Of a stretch of DNA of 46,759 nt, positions 1-6,386 are shown in pieces. The notes under the pieces are model-generated. The model ran no database searches. It was given only the letters and a program-made list of their open reading frames with translations, and was not told where the DNA came from. Numbering within the stretch: position 1 is the first letter of the stretch; every line of letters begins with the position of its first letter. The position numbers were made by a program, and so were the translations under genes. Origin of the DNA: an uncultured Oscillospiraceae bacterium (GTDB lineage: Bacteria; Bacillota; Clostridia; Oscillospirales; Ruminococcaceae); contig CAKSSH010000009.1 of the NCBI GenBank assembly GCA_934488695.1, positions 1 to 46,759 of the forward strand, given 5' to 3'.

Positions 1-212
1 CATATTTCGAGCTGTTTTGCAAGAACGGATGTTGCATTGGGGTAGTGTACTTAATTAATCATCTCTTTTTCAATCCCGCTTCGTCTCCCACATCGTTGCT
101 CTTTGTGATTTTATAAGTTTCTGTCATCGCAAAAATATCATAGATAAAACATACCCGCCGTATTGAAAATCATATGCAAAAGTACCCGCTAGGGACATTA
201 AATTTCAAAAAC
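1..212. other. AT-rich stretch without a convincing gene
   Basis: This edge segment is visibly richer in A and T than the rest of the window. The only minus-strand reading of note is a 22-codon ORF (127 down to 59, beginning MTETYKITKSNDVGDE). It has no ribosome-binding site and could be the tail of a decayed gene. I see no promoter pair, RNA gene or repeat here. It may be the border of a foreign or decayed segment, which the neighbouring AT-rich small gene would fit. Confidence 0.3.
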
Positions 213-254
213 AAAACCGTAGAAGCCCTTATATATCAAGGCTTCTACGGTTTT
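213..254 (-). terminator. Intrinsic terminator of the 46-aa gene
   Basis: A perfect 15-bp inverted repeat (213-227 against 240-254, 12-nt loop) is followed on the minus strand by a T-rich tract. The stop codon of the small gene at 245-385 lies inside the hairpin, so this is the end of that transcript. Confidence 0.8.
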
Positions 255-385
255 GGTACTGTCTTTACACACAAGTAGTAACCGCGTTTTGCCATAAAAC
301 CAAAATTCATGCCGCAAATCGGCTCGGTAAACAACGGATGATTTCTGAATTTTTCGGGAATTTTGACAACGGAAAAATCAATCAT
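245..385 (-). CDS. Small 46-aa protein of unknown function
   Basis: The ATG at 385 is preceded by an AAGGAGG ribosome-binding site, and a promoter (431-459) and an intrinsic terminator (213-254) frame the ORF exactly. It is therefore very likely expressed although short. The product begins MIDFSVVKIPEKFRNH and ends with a TAG stop inside the terminator stem. It has two cysteines (residues 24 and 39), an aromatic- and glycine-rich centre (CGMNFGFMAKRGYY), no signal peptide and no membrane segment. I do not recognise the family. The AT-rich composition differs from neighbouring genes and suggests acquisition. It could also be a remnant of a longer gene that kept its own promoter, but the tidy transcription unit argues against that. 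Confidence 0.6.
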   Translation of the reverse strand: MIDFSVVKIPEKFRNHPLFTEPICGMNFGFMAKRGYYLCVKTVPKP

Positions 386-430
386 GTTTTTTCCTCCTTT
401 TTACACCCAAAAGGCGCTTTCTTCATTTTT

Positions 431-459
431 ATCATAATAGGGAAATTTCTTTTTTGCAA
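431..459 (-). promoter_or_regulatory. SigA-type promoter of the 46-aa gene
   Basis: On the minus strand the -35 TTGCAA (454-459) and -10 TATGAT (431-436) are separated by 17 bp. They lie about 40 nt upstream of the ribosome-binding site of the gene starting at 385. Confidence 0.7.
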
Positions 460-479
460 GGGCTTTTTTAAACTTATTG

Positions 480-503
480 TATATCAATATTACTGTTGAT
501 ATA
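480..503. promoter_or_regulatory. Operator-like palindrome upstream of the small-gene promoter
   Basis: TATATCAA (480-487) and TTGATATA (496-503) are perfect 8-bp inverted arms separated by 8 bp. The dyad is centred about 35 bp upstream of the -35 element at 454-459. That is a plausible binding site for a dimeric regulator, though an AT-rich palindrome can also arise by chance. Confidence 0.35.
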
Positions 504-510
504 TTAAAAT

Positions 511-541
511 GAAAAGCCCCCGCCGAAGCGGAGGGCTTTTC
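511..541 (-). terminator. Terminator downstream of the DUF1540 gene
   Basis: A GC-rich hairpin (GAAAAGCCCCCGC, loop CGAA, GCGG-A-GGGCTTTTC with one bulged A) is followed on the minus strand by a TTTTCATTTT tract. It sits 10 nt after the DUF1540 stop codon. Confidence 0.75.
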
Positions 542-551
542 AAAGAGGCGT

Positions 552-719
552 TTACTGCTTTTTCTCGAAGGAGTTGCAATCTACGCACTGACAGACCGAC
601 GGATCCTGCTCATGGGTGCCGATGTCCACCTGATCCAGCATACAGTAGCACTCCTCCTGGCAGTTGTGTCGGCACTGCTCCACCGTACAATGAATGGACT
701 TGTTGGGTGTTGTACTCAT
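552..719 (-). CDS. DUF1540 domain-containing protein
   Basis: This 55-aa cysteine-rich protein (eight Cys, in patterns such as CRHNCQEECYC and CQCVDC) matches the DUF1540 family. The family is common in Clostridia, and its cysteines probably bind a metal. No biochemical role is established. The ATG at 719 is chosen because GGAGGTG lies 7 nt upstream; an in-frame start 11 codons earlier has no such site. The gene is monocistronic, with a terminator just downstream and a divergent neighbour. Confidence 0.85.
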   Translation of the reverse strand: MSTTPNKSIHCTVEQCRHNCQEECYCMLDQVDIGTHEQDPSVCQCVDCNSFEKKQ

Positions 720-780
720 TCTTTTCACCTCCTCCCTTAGTATCGGCCACATTCCAGCCGTTATACGTTTTCGGAAAAAT

Positions 781-809
781 TTGTATTTTGCAAAAAAGTA
801 TGCTATACT
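781..809 (+). promoter_or_regulatory. Promoter of the DUF6106-like gene
   Basis: TTGTAT (781-786) and TATACT (804-809) are separated by 17 bp, about 30 nt upstream of the ATG at 840 and its GAGGTG ribosome-binding site. Confidence 0.55.
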
Positions 810-839
810 AATGGAAGAATCAAAAAAGAGGTGTCTTGA

Positions 840-1382
840 ATGGATGTATACAGCGAAACCTTAGTGCGCCGCCGCCTGAGCACAAAAGAGCGTCGCCGGG
901 TATCTCTTCTGTTTTTTCTGCTGATTGCCGGCTCCATCCTATTTATTCTGCTGCTGCCGCTGTACCTGATGTCCCACGGCATTGCCTATCTGTCCACCGT
1001 CTCCATGCTGACCTTTGCCGTGCTGGTTTTTTTCGTCTGGCGCATGCTGCGTAAAATGCAGCAGGAGTTTGAGTATATCATTACCAACGGAACGATGGAT
1101 GTTGACCGAATCGTTGCCCAAAAGAAACGCACCCGGCTGATCTCCTTAGAGCTTTCCGAGGTAGAAGAATTCGGTCTTTACCGAAAAGGCGCCTTTGAGG
1201 GGCGCGGGTTTGACTGTATTTTGCACGCCGAGCGCGACCCGGCGGGAGACGGGAATTTCTATCTGTTGATGCACCATCCGTCGCTTCGGCGCACCCTGCT
1301 TGTTTTCACGCCGGACGATGCCATGCTCTCGGCACTGCGCCAGGGATTGCCTCGCCGGATGCAAAAGGATCTGCCGCAGTGA
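840..1382 (+). CDS. DUF6106-like two-TM membrane protein
   Basis: The 180-aa protein has a basic N-terminus (VRRRLSTKERRR), two adjacent membrane helices (about residues 22-45 and 48-69), and a soluble C-terminal domain of about 110 residues that should face the cytoplasm. This layout resembles the DUF6106 family of Clostridia, for which no function is known; I make the family call from memory of its shape and length. GAGGTG lies 7 nt before the ATG, a promoter is at 781-809 and a bidirectional terminator at 1578-1610. It is one of only three clear plus-strand genes apart from the segment's small ORFs, and its neighbours give no hint of function. Confidence 0.65.
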   Translation: MDVYSETLVRRRLSTKERRRVSLLFFLLIAGSILFILLLPLYLMSHGIAYLSTVSMLTFAVLVFFVWRMLRKMQQEFEYIITNGTMDVDRIVAQKKRTRLISLELSEVEEFGLYRKGAFEGRGFDCILHAERDPAGDGNFYLLMHHPSLRRTLLVFTPDDAMLSALRQGLPRRMQKDLPQ

Positions 1383-1397
1383 ATCTGACGCAGCAAT

Positions 1398-1480
1398 CTC
1401 AAGGTCGGCGCGAGCGCCGAAAAAGCTGCTGTACCGGGCTCAAGGTCGGCGCGGGCGCCGAAAAAGCCGCAGCGGTGCTT
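1398..1480. repeat. Two 41-bp-spaced GC-rich direct repeats with hairpins
   Basis: The segment CTCAAGGTCGGCGCG is repeated at 1398 and 1439, followed each time by GCGCCGAAAAAGC. Each copy contains a CGGCGC/GCGCCG dyad. They lie in the 234-bp gap after the stop of the DUF6106-like gene. No ORF here has a ribosome-binding site. Confidence 0.6.
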
Positions 1481-1577
1481 TTGCGCAGCCGGCAAGGCTC
1501 CGGGCTGCAAAACGGTGCGGTCGCGCTTTTGGGTTTTATATCGCAGCGCTTTGAAAAGCTCATTTTTTTAATTACTG

Positions 1578-1610
1578 AAAACGCGGGACGTTTACCGTCC
1601 CGCGTTTTTT
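1578..1610. terminator. Bidirectional intrinsic terminator between convergent genes
   Basis: The hairpin AAAACGCGGGACG / loop TTTAC / CGTCCCGCGTTTTTT carries A-runs on one side and T-runs on the other. It can terminate both the plus-strand DUF6106-like gene and the minus-strand gene ending at 1617. Confidence 0.85.
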
Positions 1611-1616
1611 GCAAAT

Positions 1617-1877
1617 TTATTTAAGAGACTGATTTTTTTGCCGGATTCTCCGGCAGTAAAGCACCGCCGCAGCACCGGACACCGCCAAAGACATAAACAG
1701 CAAAAAAGCTCCGCCAAGTGACGCCGGCGTGTGCTGCAGCACATACATCACCAAAAGCTCACAAAGCAAGATCGCCGTCAGCACCCCGTATTGACGCAGC
1801 GTCATTTTCTCCCGTCCGAGCGGAAACAGACCGGCTCGATCCTTTCTTTTTTCATCCAAACCGCCGATCGGCCGCAA
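1617..1877 (-). CDS. Small two-TM membrane protein of unknown function
   Basis: The reading frame encodes up to 86 aa, with two hydrophobic helices in its last 60 residues (LTAILLCELLVMYVL and FLLFMSLAVSGAAAVLY) and a basic tail. The start is uncertain. The given start is a TTG at 1877 next to a GGGGGGCGAGG stretch. An ATG at 1805 (residue 25, MTLRQYGVL) with GGGAG four bases upstream would give a 62-aa protein that begins right at the first helix. I do not recognise the family. It follows comM on the same strand, separated by a strong hairpin (1884-1920), and is closed by the terminator at 1578-1610. Confidence 0.55.
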   Translation of the reverse strand: MRPIGGLDEKRKDRAGLFPLGREKMTLRQYGVLTAILLCELLVMYVLQHTPASLGGAFLLFMSLAVSGAAAVLYCRRIRQKNQSLK

Positions 1878-1883
1878 TTGCCT

Positions 1884-1920
1884 CGCCCCCCTGCTGCTAT
1901 TGTATGGCAGCAGGGGGGCG
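1884..1920. other. 14-bp GC-rich hairpin between comM and the small membrane gene
   Basis: CGCCCCCCTGCTGC (1884-1897) pairs perfectly with GCAGCAGGGGGGCG (1907-1920) around a 9-nt loop. There is no T-run on either side, so it is not a classical terminator. On the minus-strand transcript the arm next to the downstream gene holds the purine-rich GGGGGG tract that could serve as its ribosome-binding site. The structure may therefore limit translation or protect an mRNA end. Confidence 0.5.
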
Positions 1921-1928
1921 AATAGACA

Positions 1929-3485
1929 TTATTTCCCCCAATATTTACTTTCCAGGCTGCGATACTGTATCGCCTCCAGCACCTGTTCCTCCTCAATCCG
2001 ATCGCTGTCGGCAAGATCGGCAATGGTGCGTGCCACCTTCAGCACCCGGCTGTAGGCGCGCGCCGACAGACCGTTCTGTTCAAAGGCGTTTCTCAAGAGC
2101 GTCTGTGCGCCGTCGCTCATACGGCAAACCTGTGCAACGGCCTGCTGGGACAGCTGCGCATTACAAAACGCCGTTCCGGCGGATAGCTGCCCGGCTTGCT
2201 CCAACGCCTCAAGCCGGCGGCGCTGTACCGCACGCGCACGATTGACCCGTGCCCGAATCTTTGCCGAGTCTTCGCCCGGTGCACGGTCGGTCAGCTCATC
2301 ATAGTTGACCGGCAGCACCTCAATGTGCAAATCAAAACGGTCAAGCAGCGGGCCGCTGATTCGGCTCAAATAGCGAGCCGCAGCCGCGTCAGAGCAGGTG
2401 CAGGGTCGAGTTGGATGACCCCGGTATCCGCAGCGGCAGGGATTCATTGCCGCCACTGTCATAAACGAGCATGGAAAGGTCACGGTCCCGGAGACGCGCG
2501 ACACCGTCACCTGCCCATCCTCCAACGGCTGTCGCAATATTTCCAACGCCGCCCGGCCAAACTCCGGCAGCTCATCCAAAAACAAGACGCCGTTATGCGC
2601 CAGCGAAATTTCACCCGGGCGCGGAAATGCCCCGCCGCCCGAAAGCCCATACGGTGAAACGGTATGGTGCGGCGCACGAAACGGCCGCTGCCGAATCAGC
2701 GCCGTTCCGGCCGGCAGTATCCCGGCCGCCGAATGAATTTCGGTGGTGCGAAGCGACTCCTCAAAGCTCATTTCCGGCAAAATGGAGGGCAGACGCTTTG
2801 CCAGCATGCTTTTTCCGGAGCCGGGCGGCCCGACCATCAGCAGATTATGTCCGCCGGCCGCCGCGATTTCCAGCGCTCGCTTGGCCCCCTCCTGTCCCTT
2901 GACCTCCGAAAAATCCGGCTGCCCTTCCGCGGCCGAGTCCTCGGGAGACAAGGTGCTGTGATAAGCCTCCAGCGGGCAAGCACCGGAAAGATGCGCTATG
3001 ACTGCCGGCACCGTCGTTGCCGGGAGCACCTCGATTCCGCTGACAACGCCCGCCTCATATCGATTTTCCGCCGGCACGACCACGCGGGCAAAGCCGGCAT
3101 CCCGGGCTGCCAGCACCATTGACAGCGCGCCCTGCACCGGCCGCAGCTGTCCCTGCAGGGACAGCTCCCCGATAAAGGCTGTCTCGGGGTCCGGCTCACC
3201 GATTTGACTCGATGCCGAAAGAATCCCCAGCAGCACCGCCAAATCGTATACCGGGCCGCTCTTTTTCACATCGGCCGGCGCTAAATTAACGGTAATGCGC
3301 CCCACCGGAAACTGGTACCCGCAGTTTTTAACGGCGGCACGCACCCGATCGCGTGCCTCGCGCACCGCCATATCCGGCAGCCCGACAATTTCAAAGGCCG
3401 GCATGCCGTTTGACAGGTCGGTTTCCACCGAAACCTCATAGCATGCAAGACCGTTAAGCCCCAAACTCCTGATACAGGAAAACAT
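1929..3485 (-). CDS. comM: YifB/ComM-family Mg-chelatase-like AAA+ ATPase
   Basis: The 518-aa protein has the complete YifB/ComM architecture. An N-terminal ChlI-like, Lon-protease-fold domain (GLNGLACYEVSVETDLSNG) is followed by an AAA+ core with Walker A GPPGSGKS (near residue 216) and Walker B LFLDELPE. A zinc-finger-like NPCRCGYRGHP segment and a C-terminal lid (LSARAYSRVLKVARTIADL) complete it. ComM in naturally competent bacteria is a hexameric branch-migration helicase that extends recombination of incoming DNA; family members occur widely outside competent species. GGGGGA lies upstream of the ATG. It is separated from the pgsA operon by a terminator, so it should have its own promoter in the 3486-3757 gap, where I could not find a convincing one. 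Confidence 0.93.
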   Translation of the reverse strand: MFSCIRSLGLNGLACYEVSVETDLSNGMPAFEIVGLPDMAVREARDRVRAAVKNCGYQFPVGRITVNLAPADVKKSGPVYDLAVLLGILSASSQIGEPDPETAFIGELSLQGQLRPVQGALSMVLAARDAGFARVVVPAENRYEAGVVSGIEVLPATTVPAVIAHLSGACPLEAYHSTLSPEDSAAEGQPDFSEVKGQEGAKRALEIAAAGGHNLLMVGPPGSGKSMLAKRLPSILPEMSFEESLRTTEIHSAAGILPAGTALIRQRPFRAPHHTVSPYGLSGGGAFPRPGEISLAHNGVLFLDELPEFGRAALEILRQPLEDGQVTVSRVSGTVTFPCSFMTVAAMNPCRCGYRGHPTRPCTCSDAAAARYLSRISGPLLDRFDLHIEVLPVNYDELTDRAPGEDSAKIRARVNRARAVQRRRLEALEQAGQLSAGTAFCNAQLSQQAVAQVCRMSDGAQTLLRNAFEQNGLSARAYSRVLKVARTIADLADSDRIEEEQVLEAIQYRSLESKYWGK

Positions 3486-3580
3486 ATCTTGTCCCCCTTT
3501 TCTTTTTCCTGCCGCTTAGTACTCCCTGCGCCTTTTGCCGTACCCTTTGATCCCTGCGCCGTGCATCTCACATCGGTACG

Positions 3581-3646
3581 TCCCCGCGCACGCGCTGTAT
3601 TCCCCGCGCACGCACACGCGCCGTATTCCCCGCGCACGCGCCGTAT
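3581..3646. repeat. Three GC-rich tandem repeats in the comM upstream gap
   Basis: Units beginning TCCCCGCGCACGC and ending GTAT occur at 3581-3600 (20 bp), 3601-3626 (26 bp, with an internal CACACG insertion) and 3627-3646 (20 bp). The surrounding gap, 3486-3805, has no credible gene. Besides the repeats it holds only the pgsA terminator. ORFs across it have no ribosome-binding site and a repeat-derived composition. Confidence 0.65.
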
Positions 3647-3757
3647 TCCCTGCGCCGCACATCCTGCCCTCAAGCCGCCTAAAGCCTGCGGATGGTTTGA
3701 TTGGCTCGGCACTCGGCAGCACGTTTCTTTTCCGGCAGGGCGTTTTGACCTTGCCGC

Positions 3758-3786
3758 AAAAAAGCCGCTTTTAAAAGCGGCCTTTT
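3758..3786 (-). terminator. Terminator of the recA-recX-rimO-pgsA run
   Basis: The self-complementary GCCGCTTTTAAAAGCGGC (3764-3781) is followed on the minus strand by six Ts. It lies 20 nt after the pgsA stop codon and separates that operon from comM. Confidence 0.85.
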
Positions 3787-3805
3787 CTATCTGCGGCAGG
3801 GCATA

Positions 3806-4387
3806 TTACATTTGACTGATCCCGCCGGCGTTTTGCTTAACGTAAACCACGCCGGAAATCACCGTAAAAACAACGCAGAGCGCAAACAGTCCGTCCCCCA
3901 CCAGACGCAGCTGAGTCGGCAGCGCCGGGAACCAGCAGAGCAGCTGCTCGGTAAACAGAATGACCATAACGGCAATAAATTGCGTTACGGTTTTGAGCTT
4001 GCCCCAGAAATTGGCGGCAATCACCGTTCCCTGTTCCACGCAAACAAGCCGCAGCCCGGCAACCATAAACTCTCTTGCCAGAATAATAATGAGGCCGATA
4101 AGCCAGCAAATCAGCTGCAGATGACTTTCATTTTTTAAAACCGTCATCCCGATAAGGGCACTGACGACCAAAACCTTGTCGGCCAGCGGATCCAAAAACT
4201 TTCCGAAATTGGTGATAAGCCCCCGCCGCCGGGCAATCTGTCCGTCAAACATATCGGTCAGGGACAAGCCGGCAAAAATCAGCGTTGCCCACAAAAAACG
4301 CATCGGCAAGCCTTCCCACAGCAAAACAATCAGAAAAACCGGCACCATGGCGGCGCGAAAAACCGTTAATTTATTGGGCGTGTTCAT
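3806..4387 (-). CDS. pgsA: CDP-diacylglycerol-glycerol-3-phosphate 3-phosphatidyltransferase
   Basis: The 193-aa integral membrane enzyme carries the CDP-alcohol phosphatidyltransferase signature DG-x2-AR-x8-G-x3-D-x3-D (DMFDGQIARRRG ... GKFLDPLADK), with the metal-binding aspartates intact. It makes phosphatidylglycerol phosphate from CDP-diacylglycerol and glycerol 3-phosphate, the committed step to phosphatidylglycerol and cardiolipin. The opening MNTPNKLTVFRAAMVPVF and the length are typical of PgsA. Its ATG overlaps the rimO stop by four bases (ATGA), so translation is probably coupled. A terminator follows. A second CDP-alcohol phosphatidyltransferase is encoded at 15694-16293; this copy, beside rimO and recA, has the more usual PgsA context. 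Confidence 0.93.
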   Translation of the reverse strand: MNTPNKLTVFRAAMVPVFLIVLLWEGLPMRFLWATLIFAGLSLTDMFDGQIARRRGLITNFGKFLDPLADKVLVVSALIGMTVLKNESHLQLICWLIGLIIILAREFMVAGLRLVCVEQGTVIAANFWGKLKTVTQFIAVMVILFTEQLLCWFPALPTQLRLVGDGLFALCVVFTVISGVVYVKQNAGGISQM

Positions 4388-5736
4388 AAGCTCTCTCCTT
4401 CCGAATCCCGGACGACCTCTCCTAAAAGGTCACAATCCATCGAATCGGTAATTTTCACCGAAACAAAGTCTCCGACCTGCAGCGGCCGGGCTGAGGCCAT
4501 AAAAATCTTGCCGTCAATATCCGGCGCGTCATACGCGCTGCGCCCGAAATAACAGCCCGCGTAGCGGTCGTAGCCCTCCACGGCCACTGTAAGGACGCGG
4601 TCTTGCATTTTTTCAAGATACGCATCCATGACCCGCTGCTGCGCCGTCATAATCGTGTCCGCTCGCCGCTGTGCAACCTGCGGGTCGATCTGATCCGGAA
4701 AATCGGCCGCCGGGGTCCCTTCCTCCCGGGAGTATGCAAAGCAGCCCAGCCTCTCAAACCGCGCCTGCTTTAGAAATTCACACAGCTCACAAAACTGCTG
4801 CTCGGTTTCCCCGGGAAATCCGGTGATAACCGTTGTCCGCAGCACAATGTCCGGGATTTTGCCGCGAAGATGTGCTATCAGCTCCCGAATCATTTTTTCG
4901 CCGCCGCGCCGATTCATCCGGCGCAGCACCTCATCATTGCTGTGCTGAATCGGAATGTCTAAATACGGGACCACCTTTTCAAGACTCGCCATGGCGTCTA
5001 TCAATTCGTCGTCCACCATTTCGGGATAAGCGTACAAAATCCGAATCCAACGCAGCTTTTCAATTTTATTGAGCCGACGCAGCAGCACCGCCAGCTGCGG
5101 CTTGCCGTACAAATCCAGCCCGTAACGCGTGGTATCCTGCGCCACCAGGACAAGCTCCCGCACCCCGTTTTCAACAAGGGCTTCGGCCTCGGCAGAGATA
5201 CTTTCCAGCGTCCGACTGCGAAACGCGCCTCGAATACTCGGAATTGCGCAGTAAGTACAGCGGTTGTCGCAGCCCTCGGCAATTTTCAGGTACGCCGTAA
5301 ACGGCAGCGTAGTCAACACCCTGTCTCCCTCCAGCGCAAGCGCCTGCTTCGGTCCGAATCGGCAGCAAGGCTCCGCGCCCTGCACACTTTGTGTAATCGC
5401 CTCGCAAAGCTCCCGATTGCTGCCGATCCCCAAAACGACGTCGACCTCCGGAAGCTGCTGCATCAGCTCCTCACGGTAGCGCTCCGCAAGGCAGCCGGTC
5501 ACGATAATCCGCTTAATCCGACCCTCCTTTTTAAGAAGGCCCATCTCCAAAATCTGGTCGATTGACTCCTGTTTTGCCGCCTCGATAAAGCCGCAGGTGT
5601 TGATAACCACCACCTGAGCCTGCGCCGGGTCACAGACGATCTTAAATCCCTGTTTTTTCAAGTCGGCCAGCATGATTTCGGCGTCCACCTGGTTTTTCGG
5701 ACAGCCCAAACTAATCATTCCAACGGTTACTGCCAT
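4384..5736 (-). CDS. rimO: Ribosomal protein S12 methylthiotransferase RimO
   Basis: The 450-aa radical-SAM enzyme methylthiolates an aspartate of ribosomal protein S12. The N-terminal UPF0004 domain (MISLGCPKNQVDAE, with later Cys at GCLAERY) binds one [4Fe-4S] cluster. The radical-SAM motif CDNRCTYCAIP binds the second. A C-terminal TRAM domain follows (from about EKMQDRVLTVAVEGYD). SLGCPKN and the overall length separate RimO from the related MiaB. The gene starts 11 bp after recX ends and overlaps pgsA by 4 bp, so it sits inside the recA-recX-rimO-pgsA run. Confidence 0.95.
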   Translation of the reverse strand: MAVTVGMISLGCPKNQVDAEIMLADLKKQGFKIVCDPAQAQVVVINTCGFIEAAKQESIDQILEMGLLKKEGRIKRIIVTGCLAERYREELMQQLPEVDVVLGIGSNRELCEAITQSVQGAEPCCRFGPKQALALEGDRVLTTLPFTAYLKIAEGCDNRCTYCAIPSIRGAFRSRTLESISAEAEALVENGVRELVLVAQDTTRYGLDLYGKPQLAVLLRRLNKIEKLRWIRILYAYPEMVDDELIDAMASLEKVVPYLDIPIQHSNDEVLRRMNRRGGEKMIRELIAHLRGKIPDIVLRTTVITGFPGETEQQFCELCEFLKQARFERLGCFAYSREEGTPAADFPDQIDPQVAQRRADTIMTAQQRVMDAYLEKMQDRVLTVAVEGYDRYAGCYFGRSAYDAPDIDGKIFMASARPLQVGDFVSVKITDSMDCDLLGEVVRDSEGESL

Positions 5737-5747
5737 GTTTTTCTCCT

Positions 5748-6386
5748 CTAAAAATCCTCACCGGAAAATTCATCCTCCGCGCACATCTCTCGAAGCACTT
5801 CCCGAATCGTGCGCGACCCAAAGCCTCGCCGGGCAAGATAGGCATACGCTCGCTGCCGCCCCTGCCGGGTGTCCAAATCGCCGCGATACTTTTCCACCGC
5901 CTGTTTTGCCGCCGAAAGCTCACTGTCCTCATCCGAGAACAGCTCCTCAAGGACTTGGTCGACAATCTCCCGCTCCACGCCCTTTTGGTACAAAAGCTGC
6001 CGAATAGCGTACGGCCCGCGCCGGTGCAGCCGAAGCTGCTGCTCGGCATACGTCCATGCGAACTTCAAATCGTCCAAAAGACCCAGCTGTGTCAGCTGCT
6101 CCAGGGCGCTATCAATGACCTGCGGCGGGTAATCCCGGCGCAGCTTTTGGCGCAGCTCCCATGTGCTGTGCGGCCGACGGTCAAGCGAATACAAAAGCCG
6201 CTCCCGGGCACGGCGCACCTGAGCGTCCTCCTCCAGACCCTTCAGCTGCTCCCGGCAAACCTCTCCCCCGACGCACAGATGATTCTTTTCGATCAACTCC
6301 GCCGCAAGGCTCATCGCGTAGTTTCCGTCTAAAAACACCTTGAAAAAGCGATTGTTCTCATAAGGCTCGATTGCCGTTATTTTCAT
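5748..6386 (-). CDS. recX: Regulatory protein RecX
   Basis: The 212-aa protein consists of tandem three-helix RecX repeats (ARERLLYSLDRRPHSTWELRQKLRR and similar modules downstream). RecX binds RecA filaments and modulates strand exchange and coprotease activity. Its ATG overlaps the recA stop by 4 bp, the conserved recA-recX coupling, which keeps the two in step. The first 50 residues (MKITAIEPYENNRFFKVFLDG) form the N-terminal extension common in Firmicutes RecX. Confidence 0.93.
   Translation of the reverse strand: MKITAIEPYENNRFFKVFLDGNYAMSLAAELIEKNHLCVGGEVCREQLKGLEEDAQVRRARERLLYSLDRRPHSTWELRQKLRRDYPPQVIDSALEQLTQLGLLDDLKFAWTYAEQQLRLHRRGPYAIRQLLYQKGVEREIVDQVLEELFSDEDSELSAAKQAVEKYRGDLDTRQGRQRAYAYLARRGFGSRTIREVLREMCAEDEFSGEDF

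Noticed and set aside
59..127. 22-codon minus-strand ORF beginning MTETYKITKSNDVGDE
   Set aside because: There is no ribosome-binding site or promoter. It may be a fragment of a decayed gene but is too short to claim.
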